Of a DNA stretch of 64,000 nt, positions 41,344 through 53,115 are shown piece by piece. Each line of letters begins with the position of its first letter. Within the stretch, counting starts at the first letter, position 1. Source of the DNA: Chamaelirium japonicum (Eukaryota; Streptophyta; Magnoliopsida; Liliales; Melanthiaceae); the NCBI GenBank assembly GCA_947650365.1, contig OX393550.1:120530374-120594373 (forward strand), given 5' to 3'. The translations under genes were made by a program, and so were the position numbers. The notes below the pieces were generated by a model that had not been told where the DNA came from, ran no database searches, and saw only the letters and a list, made by a program, of their open reading frames with translations.

Positions 41344-41815
41344 GACATTGGCGACCTACCGCTGCCCAACACGTGGTGGTTCTTTCCAGCGCCTTCTAGT
41401 CCCCCACGTTCTGGCTCGCGTGGGTCTCTGACGGCCTTTGGAACTCGCGCCCCTGACATTCTTTGTCGTCGAGCCTGCCAGGCGGTTTGAGTGGGGGAGT
41501 GCATCTTAACCAACTCGGGCGGGCTTCCGTGGATTACAATTGTTCACGTAGCTTCAGTGGGGTTTTGACACCTGGCAACCCTTTATGCTGCTTTATTGCG
41601 GGCGACCTCGAGGGGGAAGCAAGGGCGAGCTTGCCCTTGGTCGCTCCGTCTTCTCCTCCACATCTATCAAGAGTCAGACCTCGCAGGAGCGACCTCTTCG
41701 ATAAGCAGGGGAGTCTTGGCGAGTTTGGGTGAGCTCCTGAGTGAGCTGGGGTCGTCTGTGGTGCCGGTGTCTTTGTATGCATGACGGTCTAACTCCCGCT
41801 GCCGCTACAAGTGAA

Positions 41816-41945
41816 CTCCTGTGCGAGCTTGGGCGAGCTCCTGTGCGAACTTAGGCAAGCTCCTGATCGAGCTTGGGCGGGCTCCTGAGCGAGCTTGGGC
41901 GAGCTCCTGAGCAAGCTTGGGCGAGCTCCTGAGCGAGCTTTGCAC
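41816..41945. repeat. 22-bp minisatellite in the LTR (left copy)
   Basis: About five to six units built on GAGCTCCTGAGCGAGCTTGG follow each other with a 22-bp period. The same block is in the right LTR at about 56086-56215. It predates this insertion because both LTRs have it. Confidence 0.85.
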
Positions 41946-42012
41946 TAAGATGCACAAAGGCCCCTTCAGCCCAATGTGGATCTCGCTCCCTGTTAAGATG
42001 ATTTGGTGAGCA

Positions 42013-42048
42013 CGGGGGGGGGGGGGGGGGGGGGGGGGGAGGGGGGGC
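42013..42048 (+). repeat. poly-G tract in the LTR (left copy)
   Basis: A run of nearly 30 G, an A, and seven more G lie in the LTR, on the strand opposite to gag-pol. The right LTR has an uninterrupted run of over 30 G at about 56284-56316. Run lengths in an assembly are unreliable. Confidence 0.85.
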
Positions 42049-42193
42049 GAGCTCCTGGGGTCTATGAGATCCATAGGCAAGGGCGAACTGGTGACGAGCG
42101 TGCGGAGCTAGGGGCGGGCCGTTGGCGAGCTAGGAGGCGAGCTCATACGGATAAGGGCCCCGACTCCTGGACGGATTTCAGCTACCCCCAACA

Positions 42194-42210
42194 TTACCCC
42201 CTCCTGAGGG
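42194..42210 (-). other. polypurine tract of the Tat element
   Basis: On the minus strand CCCTCAGGAGGGGGTAA immediately precedes the TGTTGGGG start of the 3' LTR. This purine-rich run is in the place of the plus-strand primer. Confidence 0.7.
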
Positions 42211-42336
42211 AGCGACCAAGGAGACTTTAACGCTCGCTCAGGAGTCTTATTGCACATGCCGGTCAGACTGGGAGCACTAGTTATTGGTGACCTCCATCCT
42301 GTGAGCTGCGGGCACCTGCCGTGGACGGTCTGCACC

Positions 42337-42620
42337 GAGAGTTTTGACTGCCAGTATTTCACAAACGCTGGGCGGTTTGGGAGCATCAGCCACGAGCGAT
42401 CTACGTCGAGAGTTTTGACACCCAGTATTTCACAAACGCTGGGCGGTCTGGGAGCATTTGCCACGAGCGATCTGCGTTGAGAGTTTTGACACCCAGTATT
42501 TCACAAACGCTGGGCGGTCTGGGAGCATCAGCCACGAGCGATCTGCGTCGAGAGTTTTGACACCCAGTATTTCACAAACGCTGGGCAGTCTGGGAGCATC
42601 AGCCACGAGCGATCTCCTTC
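42337..42620 (+). repeat. 71-bp minisatellite, 4 copies
   Basis: GAGAGTTTTGAC recurs at 42337, 42408, 42479 and 42550, an exact 71-bp period. Units include TTTCACAAACGCTGGGC and CCACGAGCGATCT. Tandem repeats near the 3' LTR are common in Tat elements. Confidence 0.93.
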
Positions 42621-42998
42621 CGGTGTGAATGTGCCACACACGGTCAGGGTCTGCTTCGGGCGAGCTTCGGGCACCTGCCGTGGGCGATCTTGTGACTCGG
42701 GTATCGCTCCAAATCTCCGACGGTCGTTTCATCTTAAATATGGTGCGAGGCTCGAGGTCGATACAATGAATCTCATCATGAGATCCCGATCAGCGTGGTA
42801 CACGCGTCGTGCTCCGATTTGTTCCTCTTTCTGCCAGCAAAAGATTGCGTCGGTGCCGGCACAGCCCTTTCCACATGTGGCCCACGTGGCGCTTTATTAC
42901 TAGAAAGAAGCGAGCTGTCGCTTCAACAACCGTCACATCGCCTCGTTGGGCGCGCTTGGGTATTAACTGCGGCCCGATTCACTCGCCTCTCGCCTGCC

Positions 42999-43006
42999 TA
43001 TAAATA
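42999..43006 (+). promoter_or_regulatory. TATA box for the antisense ORF
   Basis: TATAAATA lies 95 bases before the ATG at 43102, in a good core-promoter position with a likely start near 43030-43040. It is on the strand opposite to gag-pol, which suggests that the antisense ORF has its own promoter inside the element. Confidence 0.6.
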
Positions 43007-43101
43007 GGAGACGGGGGGGGTTACTTCCCTCACGCGCAAACAAGAAAACAGCTCTCCCTTCTCTCTTGATTTCGTGCTAGCTCGCTCTTTCACTTTCCCT
43101 C

Positions 43102-45608
43102 ATGGCCTCCGCTGCCGACGTCGCTGCTGCTGTTGCTGCTGCTGCCGCCGCCGCCCAAGCTTCTGAGCCCGCCGCTGAGAGAGCGGTGGTCTGGCTGCAA
43201 AACCCTATCGGGGTGCCCATCGGGGACAGTATCCGGGCGACGATCGATCTCCCTCAGGAGATCCTCGTCACCGAGATGCCACTCACGGGGAGGCCGCCCC
43301 AGGGCACAGTAGCCTCCGTCGGGCTGCTATGGTCCGGGCTACGGTTCCCCCTGAGTCATCTCGACGGGGAGCTCCTGGAGTTGATGGGGCTTTGCCCCGC
43401 CCAACTCTCAGGAAACTCCTGGGGGATACTCTACGGGCTGTCCCAGCTGGAGACTGCCCTGAAGGTGAGGATCCCACTGAGCTACTTGCTCAAGAAGTGG
43501 CTCTTCAAACCCGGGCCGGTCTTCAACACCGCGGGCTGCGGCTACTTTTACCTCGTCGGGCGGCCTGGCGAGGTGCTCCCCTTCTCCGCCATCGAGAACA
43601 AGGACCGCCACTGGAAGGACTATCCTTTCGTGGCGATCGGTGACTGGCACGGGCGGCACAGCGGAGTCCCGGCTTACCCCAGGGTTCCCACGATGGCGGT
43701 CTTCCGGGAGATCGCCTTCTTCCGGGCTGGGAAGAAGAAGTGCATCGCTCCTGATCGGGAGCGATCTCTGGACGAGGCGTTCCTCCACTACCTTGGTGGG
43801 CAACCCCGGAGAAGATCACTGCCCCGGACTTCGCCTTCCAGCTGAAGGACGGGAAGACCGGCACGATTCTGCCCAAGCAGAAGGCTATCCGGAAGAAGAA
43901 GGATGCCCCTCCTCCTTCCGAAGGGACCAGCAAGGGGGCAGGGAGCTCGGGGGGTAACCCCCGTAAGAAGGTGGTCCGCAGGCGGGCTTCGCCCATCCGC
44001 CTCAACGACCCCGACACAATGGAGATGCTCCGTGAGGAAGCGGCCTCCGCGCCTCCACCACCTCCTCGCCCAGACGCCGGCATAGGTCAGCGATCCGCCC
44101 CGATCCCCACTATCCGTCGCAAGCTTCAATTCCTCGAGCCCGACGATCCAAACGTCGAACTCCTGCTATCCATGGTGAAGGTCGAATCCGGGATGGCTCG
44201 AATACTCATGGGCCACTTCCCAGGCGATCTGACAGTCCCTCTCCGTGTGGCAGTGATGACGCCGGAAATGGAGGGTCGTGGGAAGAAGAAGGCGAAGCGC
44301 ACGAGGCCCGCGCCTTCGAGCGCCCAAGCGGAGCTGCGACGAAAAGCATTAGAGGAGGCGGGCTTGGACTCGGAGCCCGATTGGATGGACTCTGAGGAGG
44401 AGGCATCGGACTCCGAGGAGGAGGCATCGGACTCCGAGGAGGAAGAGCCCGCCCCTCAACCTTCCCGGATGGAGCCTGCCGCTTCTGCCCAAGTAGAGAA
44501 GCTTCCGGCTCCTCCAGCCCCCGCACCGGAGGCGGGTTCGAGCGGGCGGGAGCTTCCATCTTTCGCCGCCGGGGTAGGGGTCCAGCAGGGCAAAACCACA
44601 GCCACCGCTGCGACCTCTTCGCCGCCAGCAGCTCCAGCTCCCGTCCCTCCGGCCTCGCCTCCTGCAGGGGGCCAGGAGGGAACGGGCTCCCAGCAAGGCC
44701 TGGGGGACCTGGTCTACAGGTCCCCTAGCTTTGTGGACATTGGCTCCGACTCTGAGTCCTCCAGCTCGGAGTCGGAGGCCAAAGAGGCCAGGGCGGGCCC
44801 TCCCAGCCCGCCAGCAACCGGAGTTCGCCCGGGGGAGGTGCCGACCCCCACTTCTTCCCCCGGCGTGCCGCCTCCTACTGAAACTCCAGGGGGTCCCAGC
44901 GCGGGCTCCTCTGCGGAAGAGGGGAGGGCGCCCTACTACGTGCGGCAGCTGCTGGGCCGCAACGTCTTCGCCCGAGCCCCCTTCGCTTCCATAAGCGAAC
45001 GCCTGGCCGAGGTATCTCTCACTTTCTCCACCCCTACGCATAAAATCTCATTTTTTCGCTAACTTTTTCATCTTCCTTATACAGGCGGAGAAATAGAGCC
45101 AGGCGCTGGCCACGGAGGTCGCTGGGGCTGGGAAAGCACTGGCCGCCTTGTTCGACGATTCCCTTCGGGGGTCTGAGCGCAAGGTGGACGAGCACATTCA
45201 TGAGCTCCAGCGGGCTTCGCACACCGCGACGCTGAAAGAGGCGGAGGAGATTCGGTAGAGGGTCGTGACCCTCGTGTCGGGCATGGCCGAGCTGGAGACG
45301 GCCCAGCTCAAGACCTCCGACGACCTCCGAAAGGCCACGGCAGAGCGAGACGAGGTTGTGACCGCCAGAGAGACCGCTAGGAAGGAGGCGGCTGAACTTC
45401 AGAGCGAGGTTGCTGCTCTGAAGGCAGAGATCGTCGCTCTGAAGGAGACGCACGCCGAAGGCCTTCGGGCTCAACAAGGTCGCCTCCAAGCTTAGCTGGA
45501 TGATCTCCTCAAGAAAGGCGCCCTAGCCGCTGTGGAAAAATACAAGACCGAGAGGTCGAAGAAACGGCACCGAGGAGATGACAGCGGGGCGGAGACCAGC
45601 AAGCCTTG
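43102..45608 (+). pseudogene. antisense extra ORF (aORF) of the Tat element
   Basis: This coding region lies between the integrase end and the 3' LTR on the opposite strand to gag-pol, as known for several Tat lineages. A first open segment (43102-43845) starts with an alanine-rich N-terminus and continues into a domain like the plant 'putative gypsy type transposon' family (Pfam Transposase_28 as I remember it), with FPLSHLDGELLELMGLCPAQL near residues 75-95. A second segment (43971-45062) is low-complexity, rich in proline, serine and acidic residues, with a threefold DSEEEAS repeat. A third (about 45090-45608) is coiled-coil-like and ends lysine/arginine-rich. An 80-base GT-AG bounded gap between the second and third may be an intron. 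The region is broken in a few places. Its function in the family is unknown. Coding strength comes from strong GC bias and family similarity. Confidence 0.7.
44388..44450 (+). repeat. 21-bp coding repeat, 3 copies
   Basis: GACTCTGAGGAGGAGGCATCG is present three times in frame with one or two changes per copy, giving an acidic DSEEEAS repeat in the aORF middle part. Confidence 0.85.
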
Positions 45609-46611
45609 AGCTCACAAATTTTGTAACTTTTTTGTTTTGATCAATGAAATCTTTTATCTTTTTGAGCCCGTCTCTGTGTTCATTCCTTTCTGTGTTTCCT
45701 TCCTTTCTGTGTTTCCTTCCTTTCTTTCTGCGAGTCCGCTCATGAGTCCGTTCCAAAACCTTTCGCAGCGGCCTTGAGGGTCATACCCCGGGCGAGGCAG
45801 CTAATTCGATTCAACCATTTTATTTTAAAATATATGCAAACGAAAAACTCGGCATGCTCGCTAAAACTCGATATAGTCTCTGAGCCCGGAAAAGATAAGC
45901 GAACCAAATAACTTCAAAAACTTCCCTACACTCAGAGACTTAAATCATTTTTATTTTTGAAGAAAACTAATAAGTGCTAGCTGCCCCCTGCCCGGTTAAA
46001 TTCCCCCGAAGGTCCTGTTCACCAGACACGCCCTTAGAGGGGTTACCAAGGGAAGTTCGGGCTACCTGAAAGGGTGGTCGCCCTTCTCAAGTATCCCTAA
46101 TTCACGCCAGGATGCTTCCGTTCATGGCAGGTGAACGTGAAGGATCCTGGTTAGGTTTTGAGTCCACTAAACAGCGGACTACCCTGGAAATCTCAAGGTC
46201 GCTCATTTGCGGCCTCTGAGGATTCCAGTCTTGCTTTAAGTCCGCACAATGGCGGACTGCCCCGTGGATCTCAAGGTCGCCTACTGGCGGCCTATGAGGG
46301 TCCCGGTCTTGCTTTAAGTCCGCACGACGGCGGACTGTATTTTTCCGTAGATCATGCGTGCTCTTGCTATGCCGAGCTCCCGGGCTGAATTCTTTGGTGA
46401 AACCGCCATCGTTCATTTATAATTTCTTCAGAAAATGACTTACAAAAAACCACTGGTCTTATGCATAAAATTTCCGGAGGTGCAAAGCATTCCAAGGTCG
46501 CTCTAACGGGTCGCCTTCAGCGGTCATCAACTGGTAAGCCCCCTAGCCTCGTGCTTCGCGTACTATGTAGGGGCCTTCCCAGTTCGCCGCGAGCTTCCCT
46601 GCGTTAGGCTC
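45609..46611. other. spacer between aORF and integrase end, with 78-bp repeat
   Basis: There is no convincing ORF here. A possible polyadenylation region for the aORF (AATGAAAT near 45645, then T-rich) lies at the left. At about 46140-46340 a 78-bp unit containing TCTCAAGGTCGC and AGTCCGCACRAYGGCGGACT repeats two to three times (unit starts near 46140, 46218 and 46296). The inverted AGTCCGC...GCGGACT arms can form a hairpin in each unit. Confidence 0.6.
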
Positions 46612-47709
46612 CTATGTGTTCGCGAACACCTTTCTCATTACCATGTCACCGGCTTTGAATGCTCGATGGCGGACTCTTTTGTCGTATGCGTGCTTTATTT
46701 CCTGCCGGTACCCGGCGAGGTGCAGGTTGGTGCGCTCTCGTCTCTCTTCGAGCTGATCGAGGGAGTTGGCGAGCAGTTTGTCGTTGTCGACCTCCTTCGC
46801 CGCAAGCCTTCTTTCCGTGGGTAGCTCGGCCTCTACGGGCAACACGGCTTCGCAACCATAAGTGAGACTGAAGGGCGACTCGTTAGTTAAGCGACGTGGA
46901 GTAGTGCGGTAGGCCCATAGGACTCCATCGAGCTCCTGCTCCCATAGTCCCTTCTTTCCTTCCAACCTCTTCTTGAGGTTGTCCAGGATTACGCTATTTG
47001 TGGCTTCGGCCTGCCCATTGCTTTGGGGATACCTCGGGGAGGAAAACCTTAGGTCGACTCCATACCGAGCACAAAAGTTTTTGATCAAGTGATTGTCGAA
47101 CTGTCGGCCGTTGTCTGTGATAAGTATCCGGGGCAGGCCAAAACGACAGAAGATATTCTTCCAAAGGAAGTCTTTCACCTGCTTTTCACCTATCTTAGCT
47201 AGCGAGACCGCTTCCACCCATTTGGTGAAGTAGTCCGTAGCCACTAAGATGAATTTCTTTTGCCGGGCTGATACGGGGAAAGATCCCACAATGTCCAGTC
47301 CCCATTGCTGAAAAGGCCAGGGGCTTGCCAGCAGATGCAGCTCTTCTGCGGGCATGTGATTTGTTGTGGCGTGCTTCTGGCATTGGACGCAGCTTTGAGC
47401 GACCCTCAAAGCGTCTTGCTTCAGAGTGGGCCACCAATATCCCTGCCTTCGGACTTTCGCAGCCAGAGACCACCCTCCGGCATGGTTCCCCAGCTCGCCA
47501 GAGTGAATGCTATTTAAAACTTCTTCGGTTTCGGGGTGCTCGATGCAACGAAGATTTGGCCCGCCGAAGGATTTCCTGAAAAGACGATCCCATCGAATGA
47601 GATAGCGACCATCGCACTTCTCCATTCGCCGAGCTTCTTCTCTGTCTTCCGGGAGCTTGCCCCTTAGGAGAAAACAAATAATCGGCACGATCCATCCGCC
47701 TGGTGACAC
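46612..47709 (-). pseudogene. pol: integrase of the Tat element
   Basis: The open segment has an N-terminal zinc-binding HHCC region (HAGG, then CVQCQKH), a catalytic core with the first aspartate in LDIVGSFP, the second in ITDNGRQF, and the glutamate-containing YPQSNGQAEATN motif, then a C-terminal region ending in a GDMVMRKVF-type motif. This is a standard gypsy integrase without a chromodomain, as expected for Tat. It lies directly downstream of RT-RNase H on the minus strand. The integrase segment itself is long and looks well kept; the polyprotein as a whole is broken. Confidence 0.9.
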
Positions 47710-47781
47710 ATCGGCCGATACTTGGTTAACAGCGGGCTCCGCTACTTGGAGCCGAGACTGATTTTGGACTTCGATGAAAAT

Positions 47782-49650
47782 CTAGCGAGCTTCCGGTCCT
47801 TCTAGCAGGGAGGCGGCATTTGCCAATGCGTCAGCTCGCCTGTTATCGGCTCGCGGAATTTGCTCGAAGGAGATCTTTTCGAACTCCGCGGCCTTGCCTT
47901 TCACCAGATCCACGTAGCCCGCCATTCGCGTATCCCGGGAGGCATAATCTCCTTTGATTTGGCAAATGATCAGCTGGGAGTCGCTAAAGACTTTCAACCG
48001 TTTGGAGCCTACTTCTTGAGCGAGCTCTAGTCCGGTGAGCAGTGCCTCGTACTCTGCTTCGTTGTTGGTGGTAGCAAAATCCAGCCGGACCGATTTTTCA
48101 AGGAGTATCGACTGGGCGATCAGTGCGACCTTGATCCCTGCTCCTGAAGCGTTAGAGGATCCATCGACGAATAGCCCCCAGCCCGCTATTCCTGAATGCT
48201 TAGTTAGAGGAAGCTCGCTTTGACCGCCCAAGAACCTCGCTTTCCCAGGGTGTGCCTCAGTTGGCTCATCCTCCTGGTACTGGACCGGTTCTTCTATGGG
48301 GAAGTCCGCCAAGAAATCAGCGAGAACCTGCCCTTTGACAGCAACTCGAGGGACATACTCCAACCCATAGGCAGCAAGCTCGGTGGACCATCGATAGAGC
48401 CTGCCGGCTACCGAGGGTCTTGAGAGTGCGCTCTTCAAGGGGTGCTCCGTGATGACCTTGACGATGTGCGCCGAGAAGTAGGGGTGAAGTTTTCTCGCGG
48501 TAAGGACCAAGGCCAATGCGACCTTCTCGATTGGTCGATACCGGAGCTCCGCAGGAAGCATTGTGTGGCTTACAAAGTAAACAGGCCGCTCTATCTTTGC
48601 TTCTTCTACAACAAGGACCCCGCTTACCGCATTCTCCGTGACTGCGAGATACACGCCAAGCTCGGCGCTATCTTTTGGTGCTGCTAGGATTGGCGGGCTC
48701 GCCAAATAGTCCTTGATCTTTTGGAAAGCGCGCTCACACTTTTCATCCCAACAAATGCTCGCTCCTTTTCGAAGTAACTCGAAAAGAGGTCGGCAATTAT
48801 CTGAGGATTTGGAGATAAACCGGTTTAGTGCGGCAATTCGCCCGCTCAACCTCTGGACCTCCTGCCGGGTTCTTGGTGCAGGCATTTCGACAAGTGCTCG
48901 GATTTGCCCAGGGTCGGCCTCGATCCCCCTGTGGGTGACCAGGTACCCTAGGAATTTCCCAGAAGTCACCCCGAATGCGCACTTTGCCGGGTTTAGCCTC
49001 ATTTGGTACTTTCTCATCACTTCGAAGATTTTGCGGAGATCGGCAACATGCCCTTCTCGCTCTCGACTCTTTACCAGGAGGTCATCTACATAAACTTCGA
49101 CATTTCTGCCGATCTGATCCTTAAACATCTGAGTGACTAACCTTTGGTAGGTCGCTCCCGTGTTCTTCAGTCCAAACGGCATTACCTGATAGCAGAAAAG
49201 CTTCTGGTAGCCCGCCCCAGAATAGAAGGCGGTCTTCTCCTGATCTTCGATGTGGAGAGGTATCTGGTTATACCCTGAATATCCGTCCATAAAAGATAAG
49301 GCCCGAAACCCGACAGCTACGTCGACCAGCGTGCCTATTCGCGGAAGGAGGAATCCGTCCTTCGGGCATGCTTTGTTAAGGTCGGAGAAATCGATGCACA
49401 CTCTGACTGCTCCGCTCTTCTTGGGCACTGCCACGATATTAGAGATCCACTCGGGGAAGTGCGCCTTGCGTATGAAGCCAGCTCGCTCTAGCTTGTCTAT
49501 CTCCGCCGCCACTGCAATGGACTTTGCAGTAGGTATGTGCCGAGCTTTTTGCTTGACCGGCGGGAATTCTTTCATGGTGTGCAGACAATGACAGGCGACC
49601 TCTTGGGTCAATCCCTGGCATGTCCATGAAGCTCCAGGTGAATACGTCAC
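47782..49650 (-). pseudogene. pol: reverse transcriptase and RNase H of the Tat element
   Basis: RT motifs in order are VPKKSGAVRVCIDF, LNKACPKD, SFMDGYSGYNQI, MPFGLKNTGATYQ and YVDDLLVKS (the catalytic YVDD). Next come the gypsy RNase H-like connection region (CWDEKCERAFQKIK) and a second RNase H domain of the archaeal type (LFVDGSSNASGAG, NNEAEYEALL, VFSDSQLI, RADALAN). A duplicated RNase H is a hallmark of the Tat group. The open segment spans about 620 codons. The protease-RT boundary lies upstream, in a short stretch (49651-49921) not open in the same frame. Confidence 0.92.
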
Positions 49651-49921
49651 GGTATTCCCTGAGTATGTCGGTTAGGGCCAGGACCACGCCCTTGACCAGC
49701 GAGGTTCCAAGATGAACAACTCTTGGCCCTTCTTCGCCACCGATATCGATCTCTTGTAGTGGTTCGGCGATGGGAAAGCTTCTTTTCTTGGGGGTCGACA
49801 GGCGACCTTCCTCCTCCAACTTAAGATCCACACCGCTCCCATCCGGGGATGGAGTAGGGGACTTAAACGAGGAGGCCCCTAGTGGACTCCTAAGGAGCTC
49901 GCTCGCAACGGATGGTAATTG

Positions 49922-50908
49922 CTAGGAGGGCACCGGCCTCTTGGCCTCAGCGACCTCCGAATCCATGAGATGAAAGACGTCCTGCTCGCACCTGGTAGCA
50001 GCGACCTGGTCTCCTCGAATTACCACGACCCCTCTATCGGTGGGGAACTTGAGGGCCTGGTGATTAGGCGAGGACACCGCTTTCATCTGCCTCAACCAAG
50101 GTCGCCCTAGGATGGCATTGAAAGCGGACTGCCCATCCACCACCACGAAGCGGACTTGACGTACCTCCGGGCCCGCAGTTACGGTGAGGGTTATCTCCCC
50201 TGCCACCTTAGCGACCTCGCCCGTGAAACCGCTGAGCGAGCCCGTTGAGGGAGACAAATCAACTTGTCTCAGTCCCATTCGCTGGAAGGCCGACAAGAAC
50301 AGGATGTCCACGGCACTTCCTGGGTCAACCAGGACCCGCCTTACCTCGATGTTCGCCATCATAAGGCATATGACGAGGGGATCATTGTGGGGGGTAACAA
50401 CCCCAGCCATGTCCTCCTCCGAGAACCAGATGAAGTCTCGGGCTTCTACCCTTGGTGTTTGGAGCAATACAGGGTTTAAAGAAACGGAGAATACCTTCTG
50501 AGCCCGCTCCATCTCTCTAACTTGCCGATGAACCTCGTTGCTGGATCTCGGGCCGTTCAGGCGCCCGCTGATGGTGTGACAGACCGCCGGCCCTCCCGGT
50601 GGGGGTGGAGATAGAGCAGGCTCAGTGGGCCCCGGGCGGTCTCCCTCCCGAGGGGCCCATGCTGGTACCACCTCGAACCTCCTTGGGGGCGAAATGAACT
50701 GATCCAAATGGCCTTGGGCGACCAAGTCCTCCAGGTGGTTCTTCAGAGCCCGGCATCTGTTGGTGTGATGCCCGGGACTGCGATGAAAGGCGCACCTCCG
50801 CGTATTATCGGTAGAGCCGGGCTCCCCGACCTGCAGGGGTGGTGGATACTGAAAAAAAGGTTCATTCCGGAACTGGTGAAAGACTTGCCCTGGGGAGTGG
50901 GTTAGCAC
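49922..50908 (-). pseudogene. pol: gag C-terminus and protease of the Tat element
   Basis: Near the start of this 328-codon segment is a gag-type zinc-knuckle-like motif (CAFHRSPGHHTNRC), followed by a linker and a retropepsin-like region (RRVLVDPGSAVDILFLSAF, then AILGRPWL). This is the usual gag-protease junction of plant gypsy elements. It lies between the gag core and RT on the minus strand. Confidence 0.8.
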
Positions 50909-51478
50909 GGTGAAATCCCGCTCCCCGGGTCCCGGAGGCAGGTGCTAGTTCGCCGGCCTTCCAGCTACCACCGCGGGGACTTCAGCGGGCTATACTGCAG
51001 GAGCTGCAGGCGGTCCGGGCAAAGATACAACCGGGGGTGCCTCCCATCTTTCTACGGCTTTAACAACGAGAGGTCACAGAGCCGGCGGAGGTCGCTGCTC
51101 AACTGCCTTCCCCTTTCGGTCTAACACCGCATCTTCAAGCTTGATGTGTTGCTGGACAAGGGCGAAGAGCTCGACCATCGTGCGGGGATCCTTGATCACC
51201 AGCGCGTCATGAAGTTTGCTTCCCTCGGGGAGGGCATTCCAGAAAGCGCTCACCGTCGTGCGATCTTGATCGACCGCGTCCTCCAGGGTGAGGTAGGCGC
51301 TTCGAAAGCGCATCGTGAAGCTTCGAAGGGTTTCGCGGGCTCCAATGGCTAAGGTGAAGAGGGACTCGATCCTCTTAGGGGGTTGCCTGTTGCAGCGGTA
51401 CTGCTCCAGAAACAATCTGGAGAGAGTAGGGAAGTCTGGAATGGTGCCCGATGGCAATTTGTGGAACCAGTTTAACGC

Positions 51479-51483
51479 CGAGC
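51479..51483. repeat. target-site duplication of the nested insertion, left copy (CGAGC)
   Basis: CGAGC at 51479-51483 is repeated at 54386-54390, flanking the TG...CA-ended insertion in gag. Confidence 0.92.
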
Positions 51484-51904
51484 TGTTGTGATTTTAAATT
51501 ATTATACCGCAAGTGCACGGTGTCTATCTGATAGACAGTGCCAAATACAGGTCGATCCCACAGAGACTTGGATGAAAACTAATTAAAGGAAAATTTAACG
51601 CTAATTACTTTTATATTATAGTTTAATATGATGATTGATTTTTTTTTTGTGAAATTGTTTTGTAAAAGAAATATGGAAAGCAGAACTGAAAGCTAATTAA
51701 GGTTACGGTTGTAATCTATATGGAGAGACATTCTAAGCTCTAGAATCCGCACAAGTAGCGATCTAAACTATACTTTTAGATGATTTCCAGGATTCTCACG
51801 GAGATGCGAAGTCAATCTATCTCCGTGGATGATATTCAATGGAGCACTATTATGATCACGAATGTAGTGATCTTCCTCGCTTTAACGGAATAAGCCTGAA
51901 ATAC

Positions 51905-52045
51905 TTCTCCGTACTTCGGAGTAATAACAGAAGCTAACACTATGTAATGATTCTCCGTAAAACTACTCGTAATGACGAAGAATAAAACTATGAGATAAAC
52001 CTCTGTAGAACTCTGATAATAACGGAGAATAAAGCTAACTTATTA
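51905..52045 (+). repeat. degenerate 47-bp tandem repeat, about 3 copies
   Basis: Units beginning CTCCGTA, CTCCGTA and CTCTGTA occur near 51907, 51952 and 52000, each followed by GTAATRAC-like and GAAGCTAAC/AATAAARCT-like words. Confidence 0.5.
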
Positions 52046-52487
52046 TAGAAATTTTAATCAAGCATGAATGAACAAAGATCACTTTATTTTCATTAAACGC
52101 ACTAAAATATGGAAATCAAATAAGAGCATGGTTTAGATACAACTACAAGGCTTCATCCAGGTCTTAGAATAGGATGTTTAGCCTCGGATGGCCATGTGAT
52201 GCTGATGGCGGATGCTCCTTTGAAGATGACGAACCCGGCGACGATTGCGACGTGGATGGAGCTCGGCTTCGAGCGCAGTGGACGAGGTAGTCGGAGAAGA
52301 TTACGTGACCGGCGGAGATGGTGTAGTAGAAGCCCCGGGTCATCCTCCGCTTTCCGGTGTTGATGAGGATGAAGAAGTGGAGATGATGGCTTCGGTTTAC
52401 GGTGGTACCAAGAGCTCCGGGTTGGTGAAAGTGGTGATGGTTTTTGGTCGTCCGAACTCCCCCCTTTTTGTGTTTCGGACCCCCCCT

Positions 52488-52493
52488 TATATA
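52488..52493 (+). promoter_or_regulatory. TATA box in the nested LTR
   Basis: TATATA sits in a C-rich to GA-rich transition, similar in layout to the TATA region of the copia LTR at 3647. It suggests that the element's sense strand is +. Confidence 0.5.
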
Positions 52494-52499
52494 GGATAT

Positions 52500-53115
52500 A
52501 GAGAGAGAGAAAAGAGAGAGATGGTCGGTTGGCTTGGTCCCAAAATATAAGGAAAAGCAGTAAGAGAGAGAAGTTCGCAGAGAGAGAAAGACATCCGGAG
52601 GTCTGCTCTCAATCGGGTAGGGGCCGGGTTTTAGAGAGAGAATCGGAGGGCTGCGTGTATGACCCGGACGACTGCATGGGTTTTGAAGAGATCAGGTGGT
52701 TGGGTTAGAGAGAGAAAAGCAAGGAGGAGAGATAGAAGATCGGTGAAGAGAGAGAGAAAAAGAAAGAGAATCTGAGAGAGAGGAGTTCGGGAGAGAGAAT
52801 CAAGAAAAGAGAGAGAATATCGGTTGGGTTGTTAAGGAAAGAGAGAGAGATGGAAAGAGAGTCCGAGAGCTGCAGGAAACTAGGGGGAGGAGAGAGAGAT
52901 GTGCAGACTAGAGAGAGAAGTTCGATGTGTTTTAGAGAGAGAACCCAAGCCGATCGGGTAGAGAGAGATTCGGAGGAGAAGTTGGGCACGTAAGAGGGGA
53001 CGGCTGAGATCAAATGAGAAGAGAGAAAAAGAAGATCGGGCTAGAGAGAGGTGGGATGGGCGGTTAAGGAAAGAGAGGGAATTAGAGAGAGAAAATCAAG
53101 GAGGGAGAGAGAGAA
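52500..53115 (+). repeat. GA-rich low-complexity stretch
   Basis: GAGAGAGA and AGAGAGAGAA words recur throughout about 600 bases, interspersed with unique words. Downstream to about 53430 an ATCGGACGGCTG motif recurs (near 53176, 53222 and 53412). Confidence 0.8.

Larger units (their letters stand above)
41142..42193 (-). repeat. 3' LTR of the Tat element (left copy)
   Basis: On the + strand it runs from TGTTTGGGG to CCCCCAACA, which gives the TG...CA ends expected of an LTR. It contains a TATA box on the minus strand, a 22-bp minisatellite and a long G run. Compared with the right LTR it lacks a segment of roughly 27 bases just after the G run (near 42056), which accounts for most of the length difference. 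Confidence 0.95.

Noticed and set aside
44349-45041. Long minus-strand ORF opposite the antisense ORF
   Set aside because: It is a GC-rich shadow frame; the plus-strand frame carries the recognisable domain and acidic repeats.
52705-53013. Minus-strand serine/leucine-rich ORF of 102 codons
   Set aside because: It is a translation of the GA-rich stretch in the nested LTR-type insertion.
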